Below, one piece after another: positions 22,971 to 35,900 of a DNA stretch of 64,000 nt. The stretch is from Apostichopus japonicus (Eukaryota > Echinodermata > Holothuroidea > Aspidochirotida > Stichopodidae), in NCBI RefSeq assembly GCF_037975245.1, contig NC_092578.1:18947321-19011320 (forward strand). Reading direction: 5' to 3'. Position numbers and translations under genes: made by a program. The number at the start of each line of letters is the position of its first letter. The first letter of the stretch is position 1. The notes below the pieces were generated by a model. The model ran no database searches. It worked only from the letters and a program-made list of their open reading frames with translations, and was not told where the DNA came from.

Positions 22971-25121
22971 GTTTGAGATTTAACATGAACAGAGGATTTC
23001 ACTCAGAGAGGGTTTCTGTTTGTTTATCTCGACAGGAGGCTTGAATGTCACGTCCTGATATTCCTCAGTCGGTTCCTGGTAAAATACTCTTGATTCACCA
23101 GCCACTTCTCCTGGGAAGGGGGGTGTTTTCCCCTTCCTTTATATTTTAAGTTGACTGAAATTTTTTAAATTATGCAATCAGGGATCTTTCAATTAAGAAG
23201 AACGAGAATATAAAACAAATACTCTTTTTGTGTTTTGATTCTTCTTCTTCTAATTAGAAAGTCAGACAAAAGGAAATTGAACAATTTTAAATACTTTCTT
23301 TTCTTTTTTATTTTCCATTTATCATTTTAATTGTGAATATTAAGAACGGTTCTTAAAATAAGGATGCTACTCATTGTTATTTATTATGTTTTTCTTATCT
23401 GCAAGATCATTCATATGCGTTTCAGTGTCTGGTATTGATCTCTGACAATGGTGCTGTGTTTTAGTGTAGGAAGTAGATCTAAGTGTGGGCAAACTTGACA
23501 TGAAACAATTTTGACTTGGAAATCTCCCTGCTTTGCTTGTTCAGGTGGTGATAAATCCCTATATGTCCCTGGAAAGATGATGTAGGCTGTTTGAAGAAAT
23601 AATGTGACCATTTTGGACCAAAAAATTCTGTCCTTTCAATGAAATTTATTTTTTCTGGAAGGCAACTCTGTTGGAATATCAATGCACATCTACTCTTTGG
23701 TTGGTATTGTTTTTAAGACAAGAATTTGATTCAGATCTGCTAATTATTAGCCAATTTTAGGGAGTATTTTTTATATCCTGATTGTCAGAAATTTGATGAA
23801 AAATCTCCTTAAGGGAGAACATAAACAATATATCCTTCTTTCTGCAGTTGATAAGAAGAAGAGGAAGAAGAAAAAGAAAAAAAGCTTGAATGTTTGATAA
23901 CAAAAGTTAAAGGAGGGTTTGGCAGCAAAAAAATGTATAATTTAGTGGGAAAGAAACTAATCTAACAATTAACACAAATGAGTAAGGACCAAGTTGTAGA
24001 AATAGTAGCCATTGCCAGTGTTGTTGAAAGGGGGTGGGGGTGGGGATGGGGTGGTTATGGATCTTGTCATCCTTTGAATGAGAAGCCAAGCCTTTATTGG
24101 TATCAGAAAGATTCCTTTCACATGACTTCCCCGGAGATATTTTTGGAGGATCTGTAAACATATTTCCAAATATTCCATAGGCTCGAAAATATTTTTCAAG
24201 TAGGGAGGTTTCCAAGTCACAAGTTTTAACCCAATATTTAACATGCATGTTTACAGATATGGTTTTATTAAAATATTTTCTCTTTTCCAGTGCTCCATGT
24301 AGATATATTTATTGATAAATTTCTATGTATATTTGTAACTGTAAATAGCGCTCTTATTGTGTCTCCTAAATGTGAATATTCAACACAGTTTTCTCCAACT
24401 TTTTTTTTTTTAATTTTTAATTTATTGACCAACCAATACGTCCATTTATAAGTAGAGAGGTTTATGCTAGTACATATTTTTTTTTTTCGTTTTTCAGGGG
24501 AGAAATATTTATTTCTCTCTTCTGGGAAATACTTGACAATAATAGGGTGCGTGTGTGTGTGTCTGTGTGTGCAGTGTTTCTGTATGTGTGAGTGTGTAGA
24601 AACTTTACATCCTTGATACATCAGACAATCCCACCTTGTTTAGACAAAGCAGTAATATGGTGTACCTTTTCTTGTTCAAAATAGGATGCTTTTCAACTTT
24701 AAGTCATTTTTAACGCAGGTTACATGATCATGTCATTTGGTTCTCAAAGTAAGCTAGAAAACAAAAAATTGCGGGAAATGCTTAACAGGATTATGGCACT
24801 ATTGAAGGTTAATTGGTTATATACCGAAGGTGAAATATGTCACCTTTTGTAAGGCTTGGTTCCTCTGACTGACACTGCTAAAAATCCTATCCCAACCCCA
24901 AAAATGATTATCTTGACTTTTTCAGTCTATCCCTTTACAATTTTACTGTTTTTCAGTCTTCTGCATAAAGATCTGGTTTTGTCTATTAAAAATGAACAAT
25001 ACTCAATTAAAAAACAATTCTAGGAAGGGTTTGGCCGTCCTTGCCAATAGAAGGATGGAATGCTTTAAACTGTGATCTAGGTCGTAACCTAAGCTTTGAT
25101 GTTTTGCATCATCCTGTGTTT

Positions 25122-25190
25122 TCAACTCTAGAACTCTAGTTGTTTTCAACTCTAGACTCAAGTTTTCCACTCTAGACTCTAGAACTTGCT
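25122..25190 (+). repeat. Short CTCTAGA-rich tandem repeat
   Basis: Repeats of TTTTCAACTCTAGA and ACTCTAGA within about 70 bases. Confidence 0.7.
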
Positions 25191-26833
25191 GTCACTATCG
25201 TATAGCTCGTCTCATTGTTGCCTTTGTTATGAATTTCTGATTTGAACGAAGAGAAACAGTAGATGGCTTCCTTCCTCTTTGATATCGGCCACCTCTCCAT
25301 GCAATTATCTCAATTTGCTCGTACTTAATGTATTTTGGAGTTTTCCACTGCTCATCTTTCATTGGTGTTGCTCCCACAAAAATGTATGTTTCTCTTTAAT
25401 ACAACCGAGTGAAAACTAAGTGCAAATTAAACTTGCCTCGATCTTAAAGCATTGATTATTCAGTGATCACTAGGGACATTACAGTAGGGAACATGGATAT
25501 TGATCCCAAAGTGTGTTAATGAAATTATCGAAAGCATGAGTCTCGGAATATTCCACAGTCTAAAAGTGAGAATAAGAAAACATTCGTTGACTTGTCACTA
25601 TATTGCTTTCTCTTTTCCCGCCTTTTTTCTTTGCCCTATTTCATGTGAATAATAAGGACAATTGACTCATCCTTCTATGGCACCTGACAATTAAACAGAC
25701 CCTAAAAGCAGCTTTTTAGTTTCGGTGCTGATTTTTGATCATTTTTTTCAATGGTATTCGATTCTGTGAATCCATGGCAATGTAGAGCATCACAAATAAT
25801 GAAGTGAAAGTTTGATTTTTTTTTTTTTTATAAATTTGCTGCTCTATACTTGTGAATCATTGCTAACATGAAAATTGTCTAGGTGTTTTTTTTTTTTTTT
25901 AATTATTGGCTCATTAAGCTCTAACTGGTGGAAAATTCTATGAGAGCATCTTTGTTCAATCAACTGAAATCTTTTATTGCATATAATAAGGATCCGTCAG
26001 TTAGGTCAAATTGTGAAAACAATCTCGAAGAGCTAGTTTGAAGTGTCCATCACCTAGACGATAATGCTGTTAGTTACCCTCCACTGAAATCAGTCTCTAA
26101 AACAATAAGATTTTGAAAAAAAAGTTAATTTCTTTTGAACTATACTGAAATTTTGAAGCTATAGAGATGAACTGTTTTTGATGCTTCTGTTTTTGTTTTG
26201 CATTAGTCGGTGACCATAACATTAAACTGTTGTTTTGAGTAAACTGTACTCATAAACAACACTTTCAGACCTGCAGATGGGGCAAGTACCACAGTGTATG
26301 CCAGTGGTTGGTTAGTAAGCAGTGAAGTTCCTTGAACATAGTATGCCTGCATGTGTGCTAACTTTATTTAAATCTACCCTGGGGAGAAAGGGAGGCTTTT
26401 GAGCTTGTTCTAAAGAGTTCTCTCTTTATATGTACAAAGAATGTTTTTAGCTTTACCACAGGTCACACTGTATCTTTCTTTCTTTTTTTTGACTTTGGAC
26501 CATATTTTCATTTTGTAAACCATTCCAGAAATTATATTTTACTGTAGCTAAAAGTGACATATTTTGTATATTTTGGTAAAAAACAACCACAGATCCCCAC
26601 AATAATTGCCTGTTGCATTAACTAGAAACTGCTAGATCAATTTTCTTGTACAATGTGCGTTGCATTCTAAAGGGAATACCAAACCCATTATACGTGATAA
26701 TTTTTCTTGATTGTGTCACAAAGATCATTCGGAGCTTAGGTTTATTTTTGACAAGATGCAAAAGAAGAATATAATCTAAACATCCTGATGAAACTTTTAT
26801 TCTCCTCCAACGGGTTGCCAGAAACTCAGAGTT

Positions 26834-26906
26834 GGAGGGGCACCATTAACTTATGGAGGGGCACAACTAACTTAAGGAGGGGCACCAACAACTCAAAGAA
26901 TGGCAC
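26834..26906 (+). repeat. 21-bp tandem repeat
   Basis: Three to four units of GGAGGGGCACNANTAACTTA spaced 21 bases apart (starts near 26834, 26855 and 26876), the last one degenerate. Confidence 0.8.
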
Positions 26907-29900
26907 AATACTCGTGTCCTGTAACTCTGTGAAGGTTTTGTACACATGTTGATGGCACAGATTTGGGGGGAGGAGTATTCAACCGCATTAGATCCTCCTG
27001 CCGTGTAAATTATCACTTGAACACAAAATTATGGTCACAACTAATATTTAAGGCAGCTTCTTGATTTTGTTGAAACTCATTCTCAATATTGATACCCAAA
27101 TTCCATAACAATTGAAATTCATTAGCTTGACTAGTTAAATTTTATTTAAGAAAAAATAAGACATTCAAAATTTTGGAACTGGCTGATATGCTCTTTGATT
27201 TGCTTCCTATAGGAGCTGACTTCATATAATAGTTTTGTGATAGTCTAAGCAGTCCAGCCACTTTAATTAATGAGCCTGTGATGTTTAAAGTTTCATTTCA
27301 CACACACACGAAAAAAGACACTTAAAGTAGTGTAATTCTGCTATACAACCTGGTATGATTTCAGTGCTTTATAAAAAAATAAACTACAAGATATCAAAAT
27401 AAATTTTAGACCTACAGTCATCCTTTAATTCATTCCCTAACTATCATCCATTTGGTGAAAACAAATTAGGGACATGGTTTCACAGTTTAATTAACTGTAA
27501 CCTTTGCTGACTAATTAAGAAACAAGTTTAGGGAGAGCTTTAAATCTTCTGTTTACTCTGAAACAGGTGACAATTTTAAAAACAAAACCTCACCAGTTTG
27601 CGTTAATCGAATGTAGTTTGTTTTCTCACCCGTTGGCGGAGCAGCTGCTTTATGCATCTCCCTGACTCCTTCCCCCTCCATCGACCTTGCTAGCATGACT
27701 CTTTGCTTCTGTCTTGTATGTCAGTTTAAAATATTGCTAGTCATTTGGATTTATTCAACCGAATCTGTTAGACTTAAACAAGAAAGGCATCTTTTCTCAT
27801 AGGCCAATGGGGGGGGGGTAGGGTGGAGGGGTGAGGAGTAATGTAGTAGGTTGTATTAGCAAAATGATATCCTCCTAGCATGTTGATGCATTCCTAGTTG
27901 CCATATGGAACCAAATCTGCATATATATGCAAATATTGAAATTGTGAATAACTATTAAGGCTTATTACTCGTTGAACAACTGCTTCTAAGAAACATTGCA
28001 CTTAATTACCGGTGTGAAATTTTGGTGGAAAAGTGAAAGGAGATGGGAAAAAGTATTATATTTTGAGAATTTGAGGGAGCCAGAGTGAAATAAACTAATT
28101 CAGTGTATCTAAGAGATGATGGTGGACAGTGCTAATGTCAAAGATTGAAATTTAAATTAAACGAGAGTGCCAGGAAGGGAGAAGAGAATGAAAGTGAAGA
28201 ATTTAAAAGTAAACCTCAAATTTATAGCTAAGTTTTTTTGTTCTTCCATCTAAATTCAACTACATGTAAAATGTAACTTATTATTAAAAGAAAAATGCTT
28301 TTAAATGTTATTTTGTACAGACTTGTAAATTTTTTTGAAAACCAAAAATTGGGTGATTATTTTGTGTCACCAGTCAGTGTGCAATATTTGACTATTTTGT
28401 AAGTGTACGTTCTGTAGAGATTTCTGAAATATCGTTGTAAAATTATTTACAAGAGAAACATGTTTGACTTAGAAAGTGATTCCTCACCGATATCAACTGT
28501 TTTATGTGAGTTGATTGCCTGTTTAGACCTCTTCCATCGTGGTGAACTTTGAGGTCAACTTAAGTTGATGCTGAGGCAGATTAGTTCCCCAGAAGTGTAT
28601 CCAAAGGGAAAGAAGGGGCCAAGGGGGGGGGGGGGGCGGGCAGAGGTGTGGGTTGAGGGGGAATGGAAGGTGACCAAAGGGGAATTCAAGTTCTGATCAA
28701 ATTTCTTCATGTACTTTATGCCAAATGGACCGACCCTACATCTATAACTGACAAGTGAATTTTCAGAACTTTCCGTTAGTACTGATCTTGTTGGAACTTT
28801 TCTTTTTGTGGACAACCTGGAACAAAGAAACTTAGGACATCCCACAAAGTTACTGAAAACTTTACAGCCCTGCCTGTTTAATTTCTGTTCTGCTTAGAAG
28901 CTGGGATCAGCTTCCGTATTATACATGCGATCTGTTGATAGGATCTTTTTAATGCCACATATTGAAATATTCCTAACTGTGAGAGCCAAAAGCAAAATGG
29001 TAAGGAAAGGACAAACTTGTATCCAGCATACACACTTAACGGACCGTAGTATTCTGTCCAAAAATTTAGGGATGCAAGATTTCTTAATCATTTCAAGTGT
29101 CTTGTTTGTTGAAATCAAGCAACGGCATGTTTTCGGGACCAGTTTTTCATTTGTGAATTGTTTGTGTTATTCATAACATATCAATAGCAATGTTACTCTG
29201 TAACATTAAATCCTTGGTGGTTATAACAAGTAAAGAAAGTGGTGTTACAAGATATTTTGGGTTCGGGATGTGTATTTTGAAAAAAAGAGTCTATTTATGG
29301 CATTATTGTTTCCAATGTTAATTCAAGTATGTCATTTTAATACTTGGACAGAATTCTTTGTACGAAGGATCCCTCGGAAAAACTGTTGAATATCTATAGA
29401 TCCTTAATAATGTTAGGTAACCCGGCCTACAGGTTTCTATAAGTATTCAAGTTGTAAGATTGTTTGCATAGATGAATGTGAACAATCTATAATTTTGGCA
29501 TTTCATTTCATTTGTTGATATGAACATTTTTCTAGTATTTGTCATTTCAGAACCTGTCTGTTCGTTTAGTGTTGTTGGCTTCAGTATCAACGGTATGTTA
29601 ATTGATGGATATGTGAGAATCAAGAAAAAAGGACCAATTATTATTTTCTTCAATCTTGTACATTTTATGTAAACAAACCTGTCTAATTTATGCACCAATA
29701 CTTGTTCACCAGTTGGTCATTGTTATGTTAGCTTCATACTACAGGATAGGTATGGATGTGGGTGCGGGGGGGGGGGGGGGGTGGGGGCATGGTGAGGTGC
29801 ACAGGGAAGCCATGTTTAATTCCTTTAATGAAAGTTTCATTTTCTTCCATTGGTTGCTATTAACACTGTGCCAGCACAGTATACACATATATACTGGAAG

Positions 29901-32802
29901 AAGAAATCTCTCCTGAAAGAAATTCTACCGAGCCAAGTTACATTTAGCAGTTCTCATATCTTACATTTTGCCATGATTATATGTGGACAGACAGGTTTTA
30001 ACTGTTTAGGAAGTATATTTCCATTTTATAATTTAGATGGGATTGAACAAAAAAAATTAAATCCTTGGCTCAATGTAGACCATTCTCAGGTTATTTAAAA
30101 ATTAAAATCAATGCACCCAATTTTATCAGTTTCCTCCTTCAATTTTAAAATATAAAAAAATTATTAGTAAGTGTCTAGTAGTGTTCCCAATGTGTAACAG
30201 TGTGAAGCCTATGTATATATCCTACCATGGTAGATGTATGTGAAGACGTGAATGTTTTGTGCCGACTCATCTGTTGATTATTCCCTTTCATTGCATAAAA
30301 GTAATTGTTCGTGTTTGTCCCTGAAGAAGCCCTTTTGTTTTTGTAATTTTCCTGTTTTAGTGAAGTTTAATTTCGACATTTTATGTATAACGCATCTTCC
30401 AATTTTACCGTCAAAGGTCAAAGTGCACGTTTTGCCAGGTACGATTCCTTCCCATTTTCTTTTTTCGTCATTCAGTTTCTACCCTTCAGCTGTTTTTTGT
30501 TAGTATCTGTTCTACATATTACTGAGGTTTTTTTCCCCTTTAATAGTACTATTTATTGTTAGTCCAATGCATATTTTCAAATTTTTTTTAAACGGTTTTT
30601 GTAAACTTTTATGTTATACTCACCCAGATATGTACACGCTACATAAAAGCTCTATTATTATTCCAACAGAAAAGCCGGCACATTTTTGTATACTAGCCAA
30701 AGCACCTTGCCATATTTGTTTATGGAAAGCGAGTCAAAAAGTGTAAAATGAGAAAAAGTTAAAAATAAAATATGCAGATGAATCATACCTCCATTATATT
30801 GTCATTTTCGTTTTGTTTCTTAATAATTTCTTACTAACATTTTTTTTGTGGGTGGTGGAGGAGGGGGGGGGGTGGTAGGCCATTATAAATATAAATAAAA
30901 ACATACTTTAAAATTTCTGTTAAGTTCTTTTGCTAATTAAGAGAAATCGAAAAAATAAAAACACAGATAATTTGATATGTACAGAGTAGGTTTATATTAA
31001 ATATTAAATAATTTCTGAAACACGTCCAAAGTTTTTAAGTTAAAAAGTCAATAAAATTTAAATCACAGAGTGGAAACACATTAACAAGCAAACCTTCAAA
31101 GACTAATTACAACATTTAATGTCGAGAAAGAAACATCATTTGAACCATTTCTTAGTTTATCTGTATCTATTTCTATTTCATTGGCATTATCTTCAAGACC
31201 ATGTTGAAGTTAGCTTCTAGGTTCATTCTGATGATGGTACTGTAACTCCAAAAGAGAGGGAGTGAATCATCAATGCAGAAGAGTTGAAACTATCTTCTTT
31301 GTCATGTGCAAATATTTTATTCACAACACAAGATTACTAAATGCTCTGAAACTGCGAAACTGCATTTTTGATAAAGACTGAAATTTAGAGTAAAAGTTAG
31401 CAGACACAAATATTGTGCCCCTCCTTGAAATTATTGATGCCCCCTAATTCAGTATTCCTAGCTACAGGCCTGGTGTTCCCGTGTTATCTGCTACAGAAAT
31501 GATCCTAAAAAAATCTGAAAGATGAATTTTTTGTTAAGAAATTCCTACATGTAGCCTAGCCAAGCATAAATTAGGCCGACTTTCCTAACAGATGCATATA
31601 ACTATACCTGTAGATACTGTATACATAAGATGCTAGGTCACAATTGGTCTTCGGACAACTGACATAAACGGTTATTTCCAGAAGATTAGGACATTTGGGA
31701 GAAAGAGAGAAAATAGAAAGAAATGATTCATAGTGGGTGAAGTTAAAACTGTACTATGAGACATAGGTCTTGTGGGAAAATGTTCCAGGGTTGTCTATTC
31801 AAGTCATGAAACATGAGTATACCTCAGCTTCAAGTATCGGAGAGAATAAAGTGATATGCAAATGAGCGGATCGCTACACATGTAGGCAACAAAGATGTAC
31901 CACATTATCTTGTGCACTCCAACCAAAGTGTTTTTATAAAAGACATAAATTCAGGGCCTTCAAACCTGCTTTGCAAAATTTGGACACTAAATTATTCGCT
32001 GAGTGTAGCTGTATGTAAACATCTATGTAGGAGTCAGGGTTCCCCTTACCTGTTCCTCCTTTCCCATTCCTCTCACCCCTCCCACCCTTCCCCTAACCCC
32101 ATTCCCTCTCTGCACTTCTCTGCCCTCCACATTGTATCTGTAAAAAGGTGAACAGTTTGAATATCACTTACTACTACCAACCAGTTTATTGGTGAAAGTG
32201 AGAGGAGGGATCAGGACCCCAGGGAAGGTGATGCAGAGGGGGGCGGGGGAGGGGGAGGGGGAGGAGGGTGGCAGGATGGTGTTATCAACTGCATCATCTT
32301 CTAATAACTACTCCACAGCTTTCTTTGATGCTAGCATTACCCACATACATTACACTAAGTCTGTTATTTATATGACTGAATGTCAGAACTCTAAGCCACG
32401 TTTGTTGCATCGCCGAGAGCCGTCCTTGCCATTGAATCCTGCAAGATGAAAGAGACAGCAAAACTGAGTAATTGAGAATAGAGCCAGAGTGTCAGAAATA
32501 ATTGTAAAGTCTGTCAGACCAGAGCCATACATTGAGGGTGAAGGGGTATTGTGGGTTAATAATTTAACAGAAATTCAATGTCATGTGTGCCATTTCAGAG
32601 CAACAGAATAGTGTGCGTTCACTAATGACTGTTATTTGTTGTAAGGTGAGGTTAGACTTGTTGTTAACAGAAGCGTCTTGATTGCTGTTTGTGAGGTTGA
32701 ATGTTTGGCTAATCTGGATGACATGAAATGTTATGTAGTGTAGCAGGTTCAATACTACTACTACCATGAAAACGTTAACAAATTTTTTTGGGAGGGGTGG
32801 AA

Positions 32803-32808
32803 TTTATT
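32803..32808 (-). terminator. Candidate poly(A) signal of shugoshin
   Basis: AATAAA on the minus strand, about 150 bases past the shugoshin stop at 32956; the expected position for a short 3' UTR. Confidence 0.5.
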
Positions 32809-32955
32809 TACTAAGCAGCACCGGATTAAAGTAAGTTCAATTATTTCTTCTCATTATGAGAAATACACAGACATTTTTTGAATGCAAAAAAAAATTGACG
32901 AAATGCAGAAAGTTACTTTTATAGAGGCTGTTTTCAATTTTATTGGTTAATCCAA

Positions 32956-35900
32956 CTAAGAAAGACTTGTTGATTCTTTTGGCCAATTCTGATTTACCTG
33001 ACTTGTGACCTTTCCTGGCTTTTTGCCCTTCTTGCACTTGACCAGAGGTGACGTCAGAAGCTTGGTATCCGTAAATGGATCCCCTCGTCTTAATTTCCTG
33101 CGATGAAAAAAATAACAGAGTTACTTTTGAAGGGAAAGTTTGATTGTCATATGAAACAATGCATGACTATCTGAAACAATGACAAACAAATACAAGCTCC
33201 CATTCTTGCATTGTAATGAGTTTTGAATGAGAGAGACCAGATCTCAAGATTGTGTTTGTCAAAACACTAAAAATATCAATCTGAGGCTTCAAATGAATAT
33301 AGAACTTTTATCCAAGTTATACACCACAGACAGACTTAATTCCTGTACACTGTTTACTGTAAGGCTGTGGATACTTGTAGAGTTTTGACCAAACAACACA
33401 CGTACAAGCTAATGCATAGTGTTGACATATTGCACAACACTTTGACATTCATATACTTTGTTATTGTATGGTACTGAACAAACTGCTGCTAATGTATAAA
33501 AACATGACTATCACATCTTTGGGATTTGTAGCAATTTGAACATTTTGAATAGTATTTTGCCGTACAAGGACAGATATTTTCACTGACATGAAGAATTTTA
33601 CTTTCTTTATGGGGATTATAAGATTAATGTATAACAGCTTTGAGGAACTCACTTACAAATCTTCAGTTGGGATTAAATGCAGACCCTCTGTACATATACT
33701 TGCACTGACTTTTTGTGTTAAGAAACGAACAGGATATATAGAAGCTATAAGCTATGTAGAATGTCACATAAGACCATTACTTGACTTACTTTCCAAGAGA
33801 AGGTTCCTTCAGATTCTTGGCTGCTTTTGTTCTTGCTTGCCTAGAAGGACGCCTTCCAGTTTCCTCAGGAACTTCCTCTTCGTGGGTGGGTTCGTCTGCA
33901 GGGATGCTTGGCTTTCCATCTCCGCTCTCATCTATAGCACACATGTTTTCCTTTTCAATTCTCTCAATATCATCTTTAAACATCACCTGACTTTTTCGGT
34001 GAGACGTCTGCAGACTCTTCTTACCCAGAGCTTGGCCCTGTTTCTTATTTCCAATCGTTTCTTTCTCATCCATTTTACGTTCATCTGCTCGTTCTTTGCT
34101 GTCATCGCTCGAGCCACTCGCCTCTTCTTTCTGGCTCCTCGTACCATCGACCTCCACTTCTCTTTCCTGTCCCATTTCGCTTCCAAAGTTATCTTTTCCT
34201 GTCAAATTTTGTTTCACTTGGATGTTTCTTTTCTCACTCTTTATTTTGACAGTTCCTTGTTCACTCCCTGAATGGTGCCTCATCCTCGGTATCGCAGATG
34301 GCCGTTTCACATGGATCTTGGACGAAGACGATTCATCCGAGGAATAGCTTTCGTCGTGGCTGAGACCGTCGTCCGAACTGTCCGACGGCAAGATCACTCT
34401 CTTTTTTGGTCGTGGTACCTTAGAGACGGTCTTCTTTGAAGGCTTAGGATCTATTTTCTTCCCTTTGGCTATTTTACTACTTTTCGTCTGTCGGATTTCT
34501 CCTCCAAAGCCACTTCCTTTAATTTCAGATTGTTTTTTGGGGGGTGAAAGTTTATCATCTCCTCCTACCTCATCACATTCCATCAAGTCATACATTTCAT
34601 CTTTATTTTCTTCAGCATCATCTTTTCCCAATTTGCCTATATTCGTCTGGTCTTCCTTGGTTCTTGAAGCCCTTGTGCTACTTCTCTTCTCGGGTTTACT
34701 TTGTTCCACTTCTTCAGCGTCAGCTTTGATTTCATCAGAAACTTTCATCTCCTCCAGAGATTTCCTCCTACCCCTATCACTCTTTGTCTTCTTGCTCTTC
34801 TTTCCAACAGGTGATTTCCTCCCTGATTTTTTCTTCATATCTACCTCTTCTTTCTCCTCTTCATCTTCATCTAAGTTTTCATCTGGGAACCCTTCCTCTC
34901 TCTTTAACCTTTTGTTGGATTCCTTCCTCTCTTCTTCCAAAGTCTTCTGACAGTCCTTCGAAATTTCTTCCGACTTTCTCTTCTTCTGATTTACTTTCTC
35001 CTCCCCGATATCTTTATTCACCTCATCTTCATTTCTCTCTTCCTCATATCCATCGTCATCCTCATCCTTGTCGACATCTTCAGTCTTGCCATCTTCCTCG
35101 TCTTTTGACTTTACATCAAACGTACCCCTCCTTCTTACTCTAAGCTCCTTTTCTTGTGCATTCTTTCTCTCTTTTTCGATATGCATGATAGAAATTGTTG
35201 TGTCTTGCTTAGCCGATTTGGTGCTCGATTCACAAATTTCATCCTTCAATTCATCCTCTTCCCTTCCATGAACTCCATCTTCTTCTAACCCAGTTTCCTC
35301 ACTACTACACTCTGGCACAGTTTTGCTTTGCATTTTGAGGCAAACAGTACCCCTCCTAGCGATCCTTCGGGATTTCCTTTCGTTTCCGGTATTAATCTCA
35401 TTCACACCTCTCTCCTCCTCGGCATTCGTCTCATGATCTTTTTCCTCTTTTGATTCCAAATCTTTAAGTTTACTCACACCTCTGCAGCTAACTCTGAAGG
35501 TCTTCCTCGTCTTTTTCGATCGTCTCTTGGGTTCTCTACTGGTTTGACTATACGCTTGATTCTCTCCTTCGATATCGTTTAGGAAATCTTTCATCCACGA
35601 TTCTTCCAAGAGGCCGTTGAGACTCTCGTCGGCAATTCCCTTGGCTGATTCTCCACCTCCTAAATCTGCACCAGATGGTTGCCTCTTCTTAATCAGTGAG
35701 GTCTTTCTTCTTCTGCCTGTCTCTGAGTGGGCGTGCTCTCCTTCTGCTTGTGAATTCAATATGGTGTGGGTGAACTCTTTGTCTAACGACTTCTTTGGAT
35801 CGTAAAGCCTCTTCTTCTGCTTCAACTTTGCCATTTTCTTCTGGAAATTTGGTTTCCTCGACAGAGCATTGAAACTCTCTTCTAGGTCATCCCCCGTCCC

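Larger units (their letters stand above)
21394..32802. other. 11-kb non-coding interval between POU6 and shugoshin
   Basis: No exon is recognisable. The two genes converge here, so the interval includes both 3' ends; how far the POU6 3' UTR extends cannot be fixed from sequence, with AATAAA-type hexamers at about 27377, 28088 and 30763 as candidates. It holds a higher-order satellite, small tandem repeats, long T runs and G runs at about 28623-28636, 29765-29781 and 30858-30870. Confidence 0.5.

Noticed and set aside
23907-24248. Minus-strand 113-codon frame
   Set aside because: No recognisable domain, no supporting splice sites, and a second overlapping frame of similar length suggests chance.
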